From Ferrovibrio terrae (GTDB lineage: Bacteria > Pseudomonadota > Alphaproteobacteria > Ferrovibrionales > Ferrovibrionaceae), in contig NZ_CP041636.1 of the NCBI RefSeq assembly GCF_007197755.1, positions 1,028,001 through 1,092,000 of the forward strand: a DNA stretch of 64,000 bases, given 5' to 3'. The first letter of the stretch is position 1. Each line of letters begins with the position of its first letter. Positions 17,568 to 27,108 of this stretch are shown here, piece by piece. Position numbers and translations under genes: made by a program. The notes beneath the pieces were generated by a model. That model ran no database searches. It worked only from the letters and a program-made list of their open reading frames with translations, and was not told the origin of the DNA.

Positions 17568-18068
17568 TCAGGTCAGGCGGTCGATCTGTTCGTCGCTGAG
17601 CCCGCCCGGAATCACCGTGATCGGGAATTTCAGATCGCCGGCCATCTGGCCCGCGAGCGCCGAGACCAGCGGACCCGGCCCTTCGCTGCCTGCACTGGGC
17701 GCCGCCGCCAGCACCAGCATGCGGATATTGGGATCCTCATCCACCAGCGCGAGGATTTCCGTCTTGGCGACGCCTTCACGGATCACCAGTTCCGGCATCA
17801 AACCGGATTCCTGGTTCACCTGTTCGGCCAGTTTCTGCAGCAGGTTCTCGGCCGCTTCATGCGCTTCGGAACGCATCATCTCGGCCACGCCGGCCCATTG
17901 CTGGAAATCGACGGGTTCGATCACGCGCAGCATCACCACGCCGCTGCGCACATTGCGGGCGCGCCGCGTGGCATAGCGCACGGCAACGCGCACCTCGTCG
18001 GTATCGTCGACGACGACGAGGAACTTGCTGCGCCGCTTGGCTTCGGCTTCCGCCTTGGTTTCGCTCAT
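17568..18068 (-). CDS. Universal stress protein (UspA) family protein
   Basis: 166 residues with the Usp fold: KFLVVVDDTDEVRVAVRYATRRAR at the N-terminus, the helix-rich middle, and VLAAAPSAGSEGPGPL near the C-terminus. The last stretch sits where ATP-binding Usps have G-x2-G-x9-G-S/T, but the spacing is not standard, so nucleotide binding is doubtful. The ATG at 18068 is chosen at MSETKAEAEAK. It overlaps the stop of the upstream LysR gene (ATGA), indicating coupling, though in related genomes usp pairs with trpS and nfu instead. Confidence 0.88.
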   Translation of the reverse strand: MSETKAEAEAKRRSKFLVVVDDTDEVRVAVRYATRRARNVRSGVVMLRVIEPVDFQQWAGVAEMMRSEAHEAAENLLQKLAEQVNQESGLMPELVIREGVAKTEILALVDEDPNIRMLVLAAAPSAGSEGPGPLVSALAGQMAGDLKFPITVIPGGLSDEQIDRLT

Positions 18069-19030
18069 GCGGTCAAGGTTGCCATTGCCGGCCCATCCGA
18101 TGCAAGTATCGGAGGTGGCGGCTGCGCTGCCGAGAATGCAGCAGCCTCGCCAGACAGCCATTGCGCGAAAATCCGCGCAGAGTTACGGGCCTGTTTTGGC
18201 AGCAATGCCGTATAGTGATGACCGGTCGGCATGAAACCGAAGGGCGCCACCAGGCGCCCGCTGCGCACGTCATCGGCCACCAGATGCCAGAAACCGATGG
18301 CGACGCCGAGGCCACCCATCGCGGCCTCCAGCATAAAATAGAAATGCTCGAACACTTGCCCGTCGCCACTCTGTGGAGTCGAGGGCAGATCGCGCGCAGC
18401 AAGCCACTCCGGCCAGGCATCGCGGCGCGTCACTGTATGCAACAGCGGCGCCCCTCTTAGCATAATCGGGTGCAGATCCTTCGCTGCGCGAATGCCGAGC
18501 TGCTGCGCCAGGGACGGCGACAGCACCGGACCGGCGCATTCGGCAAATAACGGCACGGCGTCTGTATCGGTGGGCCAGGGCGCAGTGCCGACGCGGATGG
18601 CGACATCGAACGCGCCGCCGCGCAGTGTGTCATTCGTTGTGTCTGTCGTGGTGAGGCGGACGATCAGACCGGGATGCGCCGCCTGAAATCCATGCAGGCG
18701 CGGGATCAGCCAGCGCATGGCGAAACTGCCGAAGCTGGACACCGCGACATCGCCGGCGGCATCGGCGCAGACCGCGTCGATGCCGCGCGAGATCCGCCCG
18801 AAGGCATCTTCCAGAACGGCCAGCAGACTCTCGCCCGACGCGGTGAGCTGCAGCCGTCCGCGATGGTTTTCCAGCAGCGACAGACCGAGCTGCGCTTCCA
18901 GGCCCCGCACCTGCCGGCTGACCGCGCCATGGGTGACGCCCAGCGTATCGGCAGCGCGTGTCATGCTGCCGTGGCGGGCGGCGGCTTCGAAGCTGCGCAG
19001 CGCGGTGAGGGAAGGCAAATGGCGGGGCAT
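18065..19030 (-). CDS. LysR-family regulator, GcvA-like
   Basis: 321 residues. The helix-turn-helix (about 3-62) has the GcvA-type signature LTALRSFEAAARHGSMTRAA and GVTHGAVSRQVRGLE; the effector domain follows (SSFGSFAMRWLIPRLHGFQ). It is divergent from a tautomerase gene. A perfect 9-bp inverted repeat lies 10 bp before its start codon, a plausible autoregulatory operator. The tautomerase is the likeliest target; the effector is unknown. Confidence 0.9.
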   Translation of the reverse strand: MPRHLPSLTALRSFEAAARHGSMTRAADTLGVTHGAVSRQVRGLEAQLGLSLLENHRGRLQLTASGESLLAVLEDAFGRISRGIDAVCADAAGDVAVSSFGSFAMRWLIPRLHGFQAAHPGLIVRLTTTDTTNDTLRGGAFDVAIRVGTAPWPTDTDAVPLFAECAGPVLSPSLAQQLGIRAAKDLHPIMLRGAPLLHTVTRRDAWPEWLAARDLPSTPQSGDGQVFEHFYFMLEAAMGGLGVAIGFWHLVADDVRSGRLVAPFGFMPTGHHYTALLPKQARNSARIFAQWLSGEAAAFSAAQPPPPILASDGPAMATLTA

Positions 19031-19039
19031 GATGCACCA

Positions 19040-19062
19040 TACTGTGAGTATTTCTCACAGTA
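19040..19062. promoter_or_regulatory. Perfect inverted repeat (candidate LysR operator)
   Basis: TACTGTGAG, five bases TATTT, then CTCACAGTA: a flawless 9-bp dyad in the 131-bp divergent spacer between the LysR gene and the tautomerase gene. It is 10 bp upstream of the LysR ATG, so binding could both repress lysR and control the neighbour. Confidence 0.65.
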
Positions 19063-19161
19063 ATGCGGAAAAATCATCGCTTTTCAATTAGATAATTGAG
19101 TTTATGAAGACACCATTCGTGATTTCAAATCACTCCATACCAAACGCAAAGGCCGCTTCCC

Positions 19162-19569
19162 ATGCCGTTCATCCGCACCCTGGTGCCCCGGGGCACCGAG
19201 TCTGCCCGCAAGCAGGCCATCGTCATGGGCATCCATCAGGCCCTGATCGATGCCATCGGCATGCCGAAGGACGAGCTGTTCAACGCCGTGGCCGAATATT
19301 CACCCGACGACTTCTTCTATGACCGCAGCTTCAACGGCATCGCCCGGTCGGACAATCTGGTGGTGGTGGAGCTGACCATGCGGCGCGGCCGCAGCGACGC
19401 GATGAAGCGCGACCTCTATGCGCGGATCGCCGCCAACCTGGAACGCGACGCCCAGGTCAGCCCGCGCGACGTGTTCATCTTCACGCATGAGAACGACTAT
19501 TCCGACTGGTCGGTCGGCAATGGCCAGTTTGCGATGAATATCGTGCAGCAGCGCGGCAGCGACAGCTGA
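19162..19569 (+). CDS. Tautomerase superfamily (4-OT/MIF-like) protein
   Basis: 135 residues beginning MPFIRTLVPRGTESARKQAI. After removal of Met1, Pro1 would be the catalytic amine of the tautomerase superfamily, which handles enol-keto tautomerisation and related dehalogenation. At about 135 residues it fits the two-beta-alpha-beta long form rather than the 62-residue 4-OT. Conserved acidic stretch SPDDFFYDRSFNGIARSD follows. The gene is divergent from a LysR regulator and convergent with the DUF2333 gene. Substrate unknown. Confidence 0.85.
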   Translation: MPFIRTLVPRGTESARKQAIVMGIHQALIDAIGMPKDELFNAVAEYSPDDFFYDRSFNGIARSDNLVVVELTMRRGRSDAMKRDLYARIAANLERDAQVSPRDVFIFTHENDYSDWSVGNGQFAMNIVQQRGSDS

Positions 19570-19573
19570 TCGC

Positions 19574-20539
19574 TTACTTCTGCAGAATATTGATGATCTC
19601 GTAGATCTGGGTGCGCGAACGCTCGACGTAGAAGCCCGTCGAGCCCAGATGGTTGGGCAGGATGAAGGCGTCGGGTTTCGCATTCCACACCACCAGGGGC
19701 TTCAGACTGGCGCCGGCGGCAAATGAGGCCAGCATCTGATCCCAGGTGCCGGCCAGTTCGCGGTCGCGCACCAGATTGGGATAATCCTGCTTCAGCTCGC
19801 GCAGAATCAGGTAATACGCGTACATCTGGCCTTTGACGCTGTAGAAGACGTCGTCGGCTTCCCAGTCGATAAAGGTCGCATTGCCGTCCTGGATACGGCG
19901 GTCGATGGCGGCCGAGGCCGAGCCGATGTCCAGTGCAATCCGCTCCAGCGTCGCCTGAAGATTATCGGCGCGGCGTTCGAACACCGCGTTGCCGGTGCTG
20001 AGGCGCTGGTTGTAGTTCAGCAGCGATGCGCGAGCCTTGCGATACTGTTCTTCCGATTTCGCCGTCGGCAGCAGCGAGGTGGAGAAATCGAAAATCCACT
20101 TGGTGCCGGAATACTGCAGCAGGCCGGCGGCTTCCTGCAGGTCGCGGTCGGTCTGGCTCGAGCCGCGCGTGCGGCCGATCTGGTCGACAAGCTGGAAGGC
20201 AAAACGCCCGAGCGCATGGATCATGCCGAGCTGATAGTTCGGCATGTTGTCGAGCATCGAGCCCGGCATGAAGAAGGGATCGTTGGCCACCCAGCCGTTG
20301 CGATTGACTTCGCGGTCGATCAGGGCTGCCGCCATCGCCACAGTCCGGCTGCCGCCGGCCGGCAGTTCGGCCGCCGGCACTTCGTAATCCATGCGATCGT
20401 CGATCTTATGCGCGATCAGCATGCCGACCGGGTAATACAGGCCGAAGACCAGCACGACGGCAATGACGGTCACCGGCAGCCAGCGGCTGCGCAGCCAGGC
20501 AGTGAAAGCGGAGCGGGAGGCGGCGGTGTCCATTGTCAT
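19574..20539 (-). CDS. DUF2333 family membrane-anchored protein
   Basis: 321 residues with one N-terminal membrane helix (about 20-45, WLPVTVIAVVLVFGLYYPVG) and a large, mainly helical exported domain. Conserved sequence includes RTVAMAAALIDREVNRNGWVANDPFFMP and SGTKWIFDFSTSLLPT, the pattern of DUF2333, a proteobacterial family of unknown function. It lies downstream of trpS on the same strand but is separated by a triple 17-bp repeat and a terminator-like hairpin, so it probably has its own promoter. Confidence 0.82.
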   Translation of the reverse strand: MTMDTAASRSAFTAWLRSRWLPVTVIAVVLVFGLYYPVGMLIAHKIDDRMDYEVPAAELPAGGSRTVAMAAALIDREVNRNGWVANDPFFMPGSMLDNMPNYQLGMIHALGRFAFQLVDQIGRTRGSSQTDRDLQEAAGLLQYSGTKWIFDFSTSLLPTAKSEEQYRKARASLLNYNQRLSTGNAVFERRADNLQATLERIALDIGSASAAIDRRIQDGNATFIDWEADDVFYSVKGQMYAYYLILRELKQDYPNLVRDRELAGTWDQMLASFAAGASLKPLVVWNAKPDAFILPNHLGSTGFYVERSRTQIYEIINILQK

Positions 20540-20546
20540 TGGCCGG

Positions 20547-20581
20547 AAAAATGTGGCGGGCCTTTAATGTGGGCCCGCCAC
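20547..20581 (-). terminator. Intrinsic terminator downstream of trpS
   Basis: On the minus strand GTGGCGGGCC pairs with GGCCCGCCAC across a 9-nt loop and is followed by ATTTTT. It lies about 65 bp beyond the trpS stop and just upstream of the DUF2333 start codon, so it should end trpS transcription. Confidence 0.75.
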
Positions 20582-20584
20582 CCT

Positions 20585-20635
20585 CATCATTCAAGACTGG
20601 GCATCATTCAAGACGGAGCATCATTCAAGATCGCC
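20585..20635. repeat. Three tandem 17-bp direct repeats
   Basis: The 12-bp core CATCATTCAAGA begins at 20585, 20602 and 20619, giving three units with an exact 17-bp period; the remaining five bases per unit vary (CTGGG, CGGAG, TCGCC). They sit between the trpS stop codon and its terminator, so they are in the 3' part of the trpS transcript. Confidence 0.85.
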
Positions 20636-20643
20636 TGCCGTGA

Positions 20644-21654
20644 TTACGGACGCAGGAAACCAACCGTGTCGTAGACTTCCTTCACCACCGGCGCCGACAG
20701 CGCGCGCGCCTTCTCACCGCCCTCGCGCAGGATACCGTCCACGTAGCCCGGGTCGGCCATCAGGCGCCGCATCTCCGAGGTGATCGGATCCAGCACCGAA
20801 ACGGCGGTTTCGGTCAGCAGCTTTTTGAAATCGCCCCAGCCCTTGCCGGCGGCGACGGCGACGGCCTGGTCCAGCGTCTGGCCCGACAGCGCCGCATAGA
20901 TGCCCATCAGGTTCTGCGCTTCTGGCCGGCCTTCCAGGCCGGCTGCCGTATCAGGCAGCAATTCCGGGTCGGTCTTGGCGCGCTTGATCTTGTCGGCGAT
21001 CATGTCGGCCGTGTCGGTCAGGTTGATGCGCGACTGATCGGAAGCATCCGACTTCGACATCTTCTTGGCGCCGTCGCGCAGGCTCATCACGCGCGTCGCC
21101 GTACCGAAGATCAGCGGCTCGGTGATCGGGAAGAGCTCGGTCGCATAATCGTGGTTGAACTTCTGCGCGATGTCGCGCGTCAGTTCGATATGCTGTTTCT
21201 GGTCCTCGCCGACCGGCACATGCGTCGCCTTGTAAACCAGGATGTCGGCAGCCATGAGCGCGGGATACGCGTAAAGCCCGAGCGAGGCATTCTCGCGGTC
21301 CTTGCCGGCCTTTTCCTTGAACTGCGTCATGCGGTTCATCCAGCCGAGCCGGGCAACGCAGTTGAAGATCCAGGCCAGCGTGGCGTGATCGGGATTCTGC
21401 GACTGGTTGAACAGGATGTTCTTCTTCGGGTCGATGCCCGAAGCGATCATCGCGGCGGCCAGTTCGCGCGTGCTGTTGCGCAGCTCGTCGGCATTGAGCA
21501 GCGATGCGGTGATCGCATGCATGTCGACCATGCAGAAGATGCACTCATACTCGTTCTGCAGCGCGACCCAGTTGCGCACCGCGCCGAGATAGTTGCCGAG
21601 ATGGAGATTGCCGGTGGGCTGGATGCCCGAGAAGATGCGCCGTTGGAAGGCCAT
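20644..21654 (-). CDS. trpS: Tryptophanyl-tRNA synthetase
   Basis: 336 residues, the usual length of bacterial TrpRS, a class Ic synthetase that charges tRNA-Trp. The HIGH-equivalent motif is in [10 protein letters not shown] (HLGN at 18-21) and KMSKS is at 199-203 ([12 protein letters not shown]). Typical family segments [18 protein letters not shown] and [16 protein letters not shown] are present. It follows murJ by about 100 bp on the same strand, as in many alphaproteobacteria. Confidence 0.98.
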   Translation of the reverse strand: MAFQRRIFSGIQPTGNLHLGNYLGAVRNWVALQNEYECIFCMVDMHAITASLLNADELRNSTRELAAAMIASGIDPKKNILFNQSQNPDHATLAWIFNCVARLGWMNRMTQFKEKAGKDRENASLGLYAYPALMAADILVYKATHVPVGEDQKQHIELTRDIAQKFNHDYATELFPITEPLIFGTATRVMSLRDGAKKMSKSDASDQSRINLTDTADMIADKIKRAKTDPELLPDTAAGLEGRPEAQNLMGIYAALSGQTLDQAVAVAAGKGWGDFKKLLTETAVSVLDPITSEMRRLMADPGYVDGILREGGEKARALSAPVVKEVYDTVGFLRP

Positions 21655-21757
21655 GGAAGTCCCTGATGATGTGGGGCGGTGGAAGGCCCCGGTTGTGGGA
21701 AAAGAATAAGGCGGCCGGTTATCGCCGGGCGGCCTGCCCTCGTCAAGACGGACCGCG

Positions 21758-23338
21758 TCAAGCGGGCGGCAGAGTTTTCGGCGGCTTGCGCAGCATCGCC
21801 TTCCATTCTGCCGGGCGCGTGGCGCGGATCGCCACGGCCGCGACCAGGAAGGTCAGCAGCCCGGCCGCGACCAGCACCGCCAGTGCGGCCAGCCGCAGCG
21901 GCTCGGGCCCGGCATACCAGGCGGGCAGCACAAAACGGTCGAGGCCATGGAGAACCAGCGCCATCGCCAGCGCGGCGACCAGAATGCGCCAGGCCCGGCT
22001 TTTCAGCCGCGCATCCGGATGCCAGTGGCCGCGCCGGTGCAGCAGCCAGCCGAGCAGCAGCGTATTGACGAGGGCGGCGATGGCAGTGGCCAGCGCCAGG
22101 CCGACATGCTGCAGACTCAGCATCAGCGCCGCGCCGAGGCCGAGATTGATTGCGATGGTGACAAAGGCGATGCGCACCGGCGTTCTGGTATCCTGCCGGG
22201 CATGGAAGCTGGGCGTCAGGCTGCGCGACAGCACATAGCCGGGCAGGCCAATGGAGTAAGCCAGCAGGGCATCGGCGGTCGCGCGCGCCGAGGCCGCGTC
22301 GAATTCGCCGCGCTGGAACAGGATCGAGATGATCGGAAACGGCACGCTGATCAGCGCGGTGGCGGCCGGCAGCGCCAGCAGCAGACCGAATTCCAGCGCG
22401 CGGTTCTGGTTGGCGACCGCAGCCGCCACCTCGCCGCGCGCCAGCTGCGCCGAGATGGTGGGCAGCAAGGCCGTGGCGATGGCGACGCCGACCACGCCGA
22501 CGGTGAGCTGGTTGATGCGGTCGGCATAGAACAGGAAGGACACCGCGCCGGCCGGCAGCAGTGAAGCCAGCATCAGCCCGACGATCAGATTGACCTGGGT
22601 GGCGCCGGCGCCGATGGCGGCTGGCACGACCAGGCGGAACAGTTCGCGCACTTTCGGACTGAGTTTCGGCCAGCGCAGCGTCAGGCCCAGGCCGGCGCGG
22701 CGGGCTTCCCAGGCGAGCCAGAGGAACTGCACGATGCCGCCGACCAGCACCGACCAGGCCAGCGCTTGGCCCGGTCCACCGACATGCGCCTGCATCAGCG
22801 GCAGGCCGGCGATCATCACCAGATTGAGCAGGATCGGCGTCGCCGCCATCGCGGCAAAACGCCCGACGCTGTTCAGCATCGCGCCATACAGCGCCGCCAA
22901 ACTGACAAAAACCAGATAGGGAAAGGTGATCGTGGTGAGCAGCACCGCCAGTTCGAACCGGCCATCGGCGAGGCCGCGCTCGGCGGCAAAGCCCGGCGCC
23001 AGCGCGAAGACCACTGCCGGCATGGCCAGCTGCGCCAGCAGGCTGAACACAAATGTGGCCGGCAGCAGCACGCTGAGCGCCTGTTCGGCGAAAGTCCTGG
23101 CCGCCGCGCGGCCCTCGTTCGCCTCCATGCGGCTGAACAGCGGTAGGAAGCCTACCGTGAAGGCGCCCTCGGCAAATAGCGAACGGAAAAAGTTCGGCAG
23201 CCGCAGCGCGACGAAGAAGGCATCCGCCACCGGGCCGGTGCCGAGATAGCGCGCGATCAGCAGGTCACGGGCAAAGCCGGCGACACGGCTGACCATGGTC
23301 AGGCCGCCGACAGTGGCGATGGCGCGGAAAAGGGACAT
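21758..23338 (-). CDS. murJ: Lipid II flippase MurJ
   Basis: 526 residues with about 14 membrane helices, the size of MurJ/MviN. N-terminal family sequence ([20 protein letters not shown], then [20 protein letters not shown] and [15 protein letters not shown]) is diagnostic. MurJ flips undecaprenyl-linked lipid II across the inner membrane for peptidoglycan synthesis. Arginines in the SR-x-G-F-x-R motif match the residues lining the central cavity. It starts 12 bp after the glnD stop, giving the conserved glnD-murJ-trpS order. Confidence 0.97.
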   Translation of the reverse strand: MSLFRAIATVGGLTMVSRVAGFARDLLIARYLGTGPVADAFFVALRLPNFFRSLFAEGAFTVGFLPLFSRMEANEGRAAARTFAEQALSVLLPATFVFSLLAQLAMPAVVFALAPGFAAERGLADGRFELAVLLTTITFPYLVFVSLAALYGAMLNSVGRFAAMAATPILLNLVMIAGLPLMQAHVGGPGQALAWSVLVGGIVQFLWLAWEARRAGLGLTLRWPKLSPKVRELFRLVVPAAIGAGATQVNLIVGLMLASLLPAGAVSFLFYADRINQLTVGVVGVAIATALLPTISAQLARGEVAAAVANQNRALEFGLLLALPAATALISVPFPIISILFQRGEFDAASARATADALLAYSIGLPGYVLSRSLTPSFHARQDTRTPVRIAFVTIAINLGLGAALMLSLQHVGLALATAIAALVNTLLLGWLLHRRGHWHPDARLKSRAWRILVAALAMALVLHGLDRFVLPAWYAGPEPLRLAALAVLVAAGLLTFLVAAVAIRATRPAEWKAMLRKPPKTLPPA

Positions 23339-23350
23339 CGGCGGGGGGCT

Positions 23351-26143
23351 TTACGCGGCCTTCGCGGCCTTGGCGGCGGCGGGCTTTTCCTTGTCGTCGG
23401 CCTGCGTGATCTGCTTCATCAGGTGCTTTTCGATCTGCTGCAGCCGGCGCTTATCGGTCAGCTTCATGCCGGTCAGATCCTGCAGATAGAAGACGTCGAC
23501 CGCGCGCTCGCCATAGGTGGCGATATGCGCCGAGCCGATGGTGAGGTTGAGATCGTAGAGTCCGCGGGTGACGTCGTAGAGGAAGCCCGGCCGGTCGCGG
23601 CCGTTCACCTCCACCACCGTGTAGCGGTTGGAAGCTTGGTTATCGATCAGCACGCGCGGCGCCACCTTGAAGACGCGGGTGCGGCTGGTGGTGCCGGGCT
23701 TTTCCGGCGCGATCGCCGAACGCAGCTTGAGATCGCCCGACAGCGCGCGTTCGATCGCCGTCGACAGCTTCTTCAGCCGGTCGGGCTTGTCGAAGGCACC
23801 GCCTTCCATGTCCTGGATATAGAAGCTGTCGAGCGCCATGCCGTCATTGGTGGTGAAGATCTTGGCGTCCACGATATTGGCACCGGCTGCGGCCATCGCG
23901 CCGGCGACACGGGCAAACAATCCCGGATGGTCGGGCGCATAGAGCGTGAACTCGGTGACCGAGCGGAATGTGTCAGACCGCGTGCCGGTGGTCAGCGTGC
24001 GCTTGGCGGCATCGGCCTCGCGCATCAGCCGCGCATGGCGCAGGATCATCTCGACGTCGCTGGAATACCAGTAATTCTCGTAATGCCGCTTGAGCAGCCG
24101 GTCGATCTCGGCCTTGCTCCAGTCGGTCAGGCCGGCACGCACCTTGTCCTTGGTCTCGGCGATGCGCTCCTCGCGACGGCGACCGGAGAAACCGCCCGAG
24201 AGATATTCCTCGGCGCGATAATACAGCTCGCGCAGCAGCTGGCCCTTCCAGCCGTTCCAGATCGTCGGTCCCACGGCACGGATATCGGCCACCGTGAGGC
24301 AAAGCAGCAGGCGCAGGCGTTCCGGGCTCTGCACCAGCTGGGCGAAGTCGACCACGGTTTTCGGATCGGCGATGTCGCGCTTGAAGGCGGTTGCCGACAT
24401 GGCGAGATGCCAGCGCACCAGCCAGCCGACGGTTTCGGTTTCCGCCGCCGTCAGGCCGAAACGTGGCCCGAGCTTGTCGGCCACCTTCTCGCCCAGGATG
24501 GAATGGTCGCCGCCACGGCCCTTGGCGATATCATGCAGCAGCACGGCGACATAGAGCACACGGCGCGACAGGACTTCCTTGATCACGTTCACTGACAGCG
24601 GGTGATCTTCCTTCAGCGCGCCGCTTTCGATGCGCGAGAGAATGCCGATGGCGCGGATGGTGTGCTCGTCCACGGTATAGGTGTGGTACATGTCGTGCTG
24701 GGTCTGCGCCACCACGCGACCGAAATCGGGCACGAAACGTCCGAACACGCCGGCCTCGTTCAGCCGCCGCAGCGTGGTTTCCGGATCCTGCTTCGAGCAC
24801 AGCATGTCCATGAACAGCCGGTTGGCTTCCGGGTCGTTGCGGATCTTGCCGTCAATCAGCTTCAGATGCCGGCGCACCAGGCGTAAAGCCTCGGGATGAA
24901 CATCGAGCCCCTGCTCCTGCGCCAGATGGAACAGCCGCAGCATCTTGATCGGCTGCTGCTCGAACATGGTCTCGCTGCCGACATTGACGCGGCCGCCGGC
25001 AATATCGAAGCCGTCGATCTTTTTCGCCCGCTTGATCTTGGCCCTGAAGGCGGCGAGCGGCGCCACCTTCTTGTGGCGCTCTTCGAGCGCTGCGGCAAAG
25101 ATGCGCGTCAGGTCGCCGACTTCCTTGGCGACCAGATAGTATTTCTTCATGAAGCGTTCGACGTCGCTGCGACCCGGACGGTCGGCATAGCCCATCGCCT
25201 TGGCGATCTCGACCTGCATGTCGAAGGTGAGGCGCTCTTCGGCGCGATTGGCCAGGTAATGCAGGTGGATGCGGACGGCCCAGAGGAATTCCATCGCCTG
25301 GGTGAAGCTGCGCTGCTCCTCGGGCAACAGCAGTCCGCGCGCGACCAGATCGGCGCTATCCTCGATGCCGTAGAGATACTTGTTGATCCAGACCAGCGTG
25401 TGCAGGTCGCGCAACCCGCCCTTGCCTTCCTTCACATTCGGCTCGACCACGTAGCGGCTGTCGCCCATGCGGCGATGCCGCTCGTCGCGCTCGGCCAGTT
25501 TCTTCTCGATGAAATCCGCGCCGGTCTTGGCGACGACCTCGGACTGGAATTTCAGCTTCAGCTGCGCGGCGAGCTCCTGGTCGCCCCAGATCCAGCGCTG
25601 CTCGAGGATCGCGGTGCGGATGGTGACGTCGCTCAAACTCAGCCGGATGCACTCATCGACCGACCGCGTGGCATGGCCGACCTTCAGGCCAAGGTCCCAC
25701 AGCAGGTAAAGCATGTATTCCACCACCTGCTCGCCCCAGGGGGTCTGCTTGTAGGGGAACAGGAACAGCAGGTCGACATCGGAGAACGGCGCCATCTCGC
25801 CACGGCCATAGCCGCCGACGGCAACGACGGAGAGTTTCTCGGCCGCAGTGGGATTGGGCAGGCGATAGACGCGGTTGACCGTGAAGTCATGCACCAGACG
25901 AATGATCTGGTCGACCAGATAGGCAAAGGCCTGCCGGGTGGGCAGCGCCGGCGTGCCGGACTGGAAGCGCTGCTGGATCACCTGCCGGCCCTGGCCAAGG
26001 GCTGCCTTGAGCAGCACCAGTGCCTGCTTGCGCTGCTCGGCACTGCCATGCTTGCCCTCACCGCCCAGGGCATCGAGCTGCAGGGTCAGGGCGCGGCGGT
26101 CGATGATGGCGCGCGGGTCGGCGATCTGCGGACGGAGATACAT
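23351..26143 (-). CDS. glnD: Bifunctional uridylyltransferase/uridylyl-removing enzyme GlnD
   Basis: 930 residues. The nucleotidyltransferase motif GGYGRGEMAPFSDVDLLFLF (residues 110-129, metal Asp122/Asp124) is followed by the HD phosphohydrolase site LLHDIAKGRGGDHS (His537/Asp538) and two C-terminal ACT domains (about 735-810 and 850-920) that bind glutamine. GlnD uridylylates PII proteins when nitrogen is scarce and removes UMP when glutamine is high. All four parts are intact. No strong Shine-Dalgarno precedes the ATG at 26143, so the start is less certain than the rest. Confidence 0.97.
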   Translation of the reverse strand: MYLRPQIADPRAIIDRRALTLQLDALGGEGKHGSAEQRKQALVLLKAALGQGRQVIQQRFQSGTPALPTRQAFAYLVDQIIRLVHDFTVNRVYRLPNPTAAEKLSVVAVGGYGRGEMAPFSDVDLLFLFPYKQTPWGEQVVEYMLYLLWDLGLKVGHATRSVDECIRLSLSDVTIRTAILEQRWIWGDQELAAQLKLKFQSEVVAKTGADFIEKKLAERDERHRRMGDSRYVVEPNVKEGKGGLRDLHTLVWINKYLYGIEDSADLVARGLLLPEEQRSFTQAMEFLWAVRIHLHYLANRAEERLTFDMQVEIAKAMGYADRPGRSDVERFMKKYYLVAKEVGDLTRIFAAALEERHKKVAPLAAFRAKIKRAKKIDGFDIAGGRVNVGSETMFEQQPIKMLRLFHLAQEQGLDVHPEALRLVRRHLKLIDGKIRNDPEANRLFMDMLCSKQDPETTLRRLNEAGVFGRFVPDFGRVVAQTQHDMYHTYTVDEHTIRAIGILSRIESGALKEDHPLSVNVIKEVLSRRVLYVAVLLHDIAKGRGGDHSILGEKVADKLGPRFGLTAAETETVGWLVRWHLAMSATAFKRDIADPKTVVDFAQLVQSPERLRLLLCLTVADIRAVGPTIWNGWKGQLLRELYYRAEEYLSGGFSGRRREERIAETKDKVRAGLTDWSKAEIDRLLKRHYENYWYSSDVEMILRHARLMREADAAKRTLTTGTRSDTFRSVTEFTLYAPDHPGLFARVAGAMAAAGANIVDAKIFTTNDGMALDSFYIQDMEGGAFDKPDRLKKLSTAIERALSGDLKLRSAIAPEKPGTTSRTRVFKVAPRVLIDNQASNRYTVVEVNGRDRPGFLYDVTRGLYDLNLTIGSAHIATYGERAVDVFYLQDLTGMKLTDKRRLQQIEKHLMKQITQADDKEKPAAAKAAKAA

Positions 26144-26223
26144 GGCGTCATATATATAGTGCCGGGCCGCCCGCCGTCACCGGCCTAATCCGGGCCGAAA
26201 CCCGGCCCGGAAGGCTTGGCCGC

Positions 26224-27003
26224 TCAGACCGACTGGAAATTCACCATGCCACCGCCGTCGATCACCATGGTCTGGCCGGTCATGAACTGGCCGGCGGCCG
26301 AGGCCAGGAACACGGCGGCACCGGCGATCTCGTCCGGCTCGCCGATGCGGCGCAGCGCATAGCCCTTGGTGGCTTTCTTGGCGATCTCGGGATTCTCCCA
26401 CAATGCGCGGGCGAAGTCGGTCTTGACCAGGCCGGGCGCGATGCAGTTGGCGCGAATATTCTGCGGGCCCCATTCCACAGCCAGGTTGCGCACCAGCTGC
26501 ATGTCGGCCGCCTTCGAAATGGCATAGGCGCCCAGCGTATTTGACCCGAACAGCCCGCCCACGGACGAGATCACGATGATCGCGCCATGGCCACGCTCGG
26601 CCATGCCCGGCGCCACCATGTTGGCGAGCCAGTGATTCGACTTGATGTTGACGGCCATGATCTTGTCGAAGGCATCGTCGGGGATGTCCTTCGACGGACC
26701 GAAGAAGGGATTGACGGCGGCGTTGCAGACCAGCACGTCGACGCGGCCCCACTGCTTCACGGTGGCATCCACCAAAGCCTGCAACTGCGCCTTGTCCGAC
26801 ACGTTGCAGGGCACGACGATGGCGTCACCGCCAGCGGCCTTGATTTCGTCCGCCACCTTCTCGCAGGCATCGGCCTTGCGGCTGCTGACCACGACTTTCG
26901 CGCCATGCTGCGCCATGCGGATGGCGATGGAGCGGCCAATGCCGCGGCTCGACCCGGTGACGATGGCGACTTTGTCGGACAGGTCAAAAAGATTGGCTGA
27001 CAT
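26224..27003 (-). CDS. Short-chain dehydrogenase/reductase (classical SDR)
   Basis: 259 residues. The cofactor loop is TGSSRGIG (residues 16-23); the catalytic set is Asn119, Ser147, Tyr160 and Lys164 (GAYAISKAAD). The C-terminus reads GQTMVIDGGGMVNF, as in FabG-like enzymes. Arg41 after the second strand (SSRKAD) suggests NADPH preference. The sequence resembles oxidoreductases annotated as acyl- or 3-oxoacyl reductases linked to acyl-CoA dehydrogenase gene sets, but no such gene is adjacent, so the substrate is open. Confidence 0.92.
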   Translation of the reverse strand: MSANLFDLSDKVAIVTGSSRGIGRSIAIRMAQHGAKVVVSSRKADACEKVADEIKAAGGDAIVVPCNVSDKAQLQALVDATVKQWGRVDVLVCNAAVNPFFGPSKDIPDDAFDKIMAVNIKSNHWLANMVAPGMAERGHGAIIVISSVGGLFGSNTLGAYAISKAADMQLVRNLAVEWGPQNIRANCIAPGLVKTDFARALWENPEIAKKATKGYALRRIGEPDEIAGAAVFLASAAGQFMTGQTMVIDGGGMVNFQSV

Positions 27004-27108
27004 ATGGGCGTTTCCTGCGTTTCTCGTGATGTTGCCATCTTATGATGAAGACGGCAGCTTAAGCCGGCTTCACCCGATCTGGGAACTGCCGCGCACGTGA
27101 CCTATATA

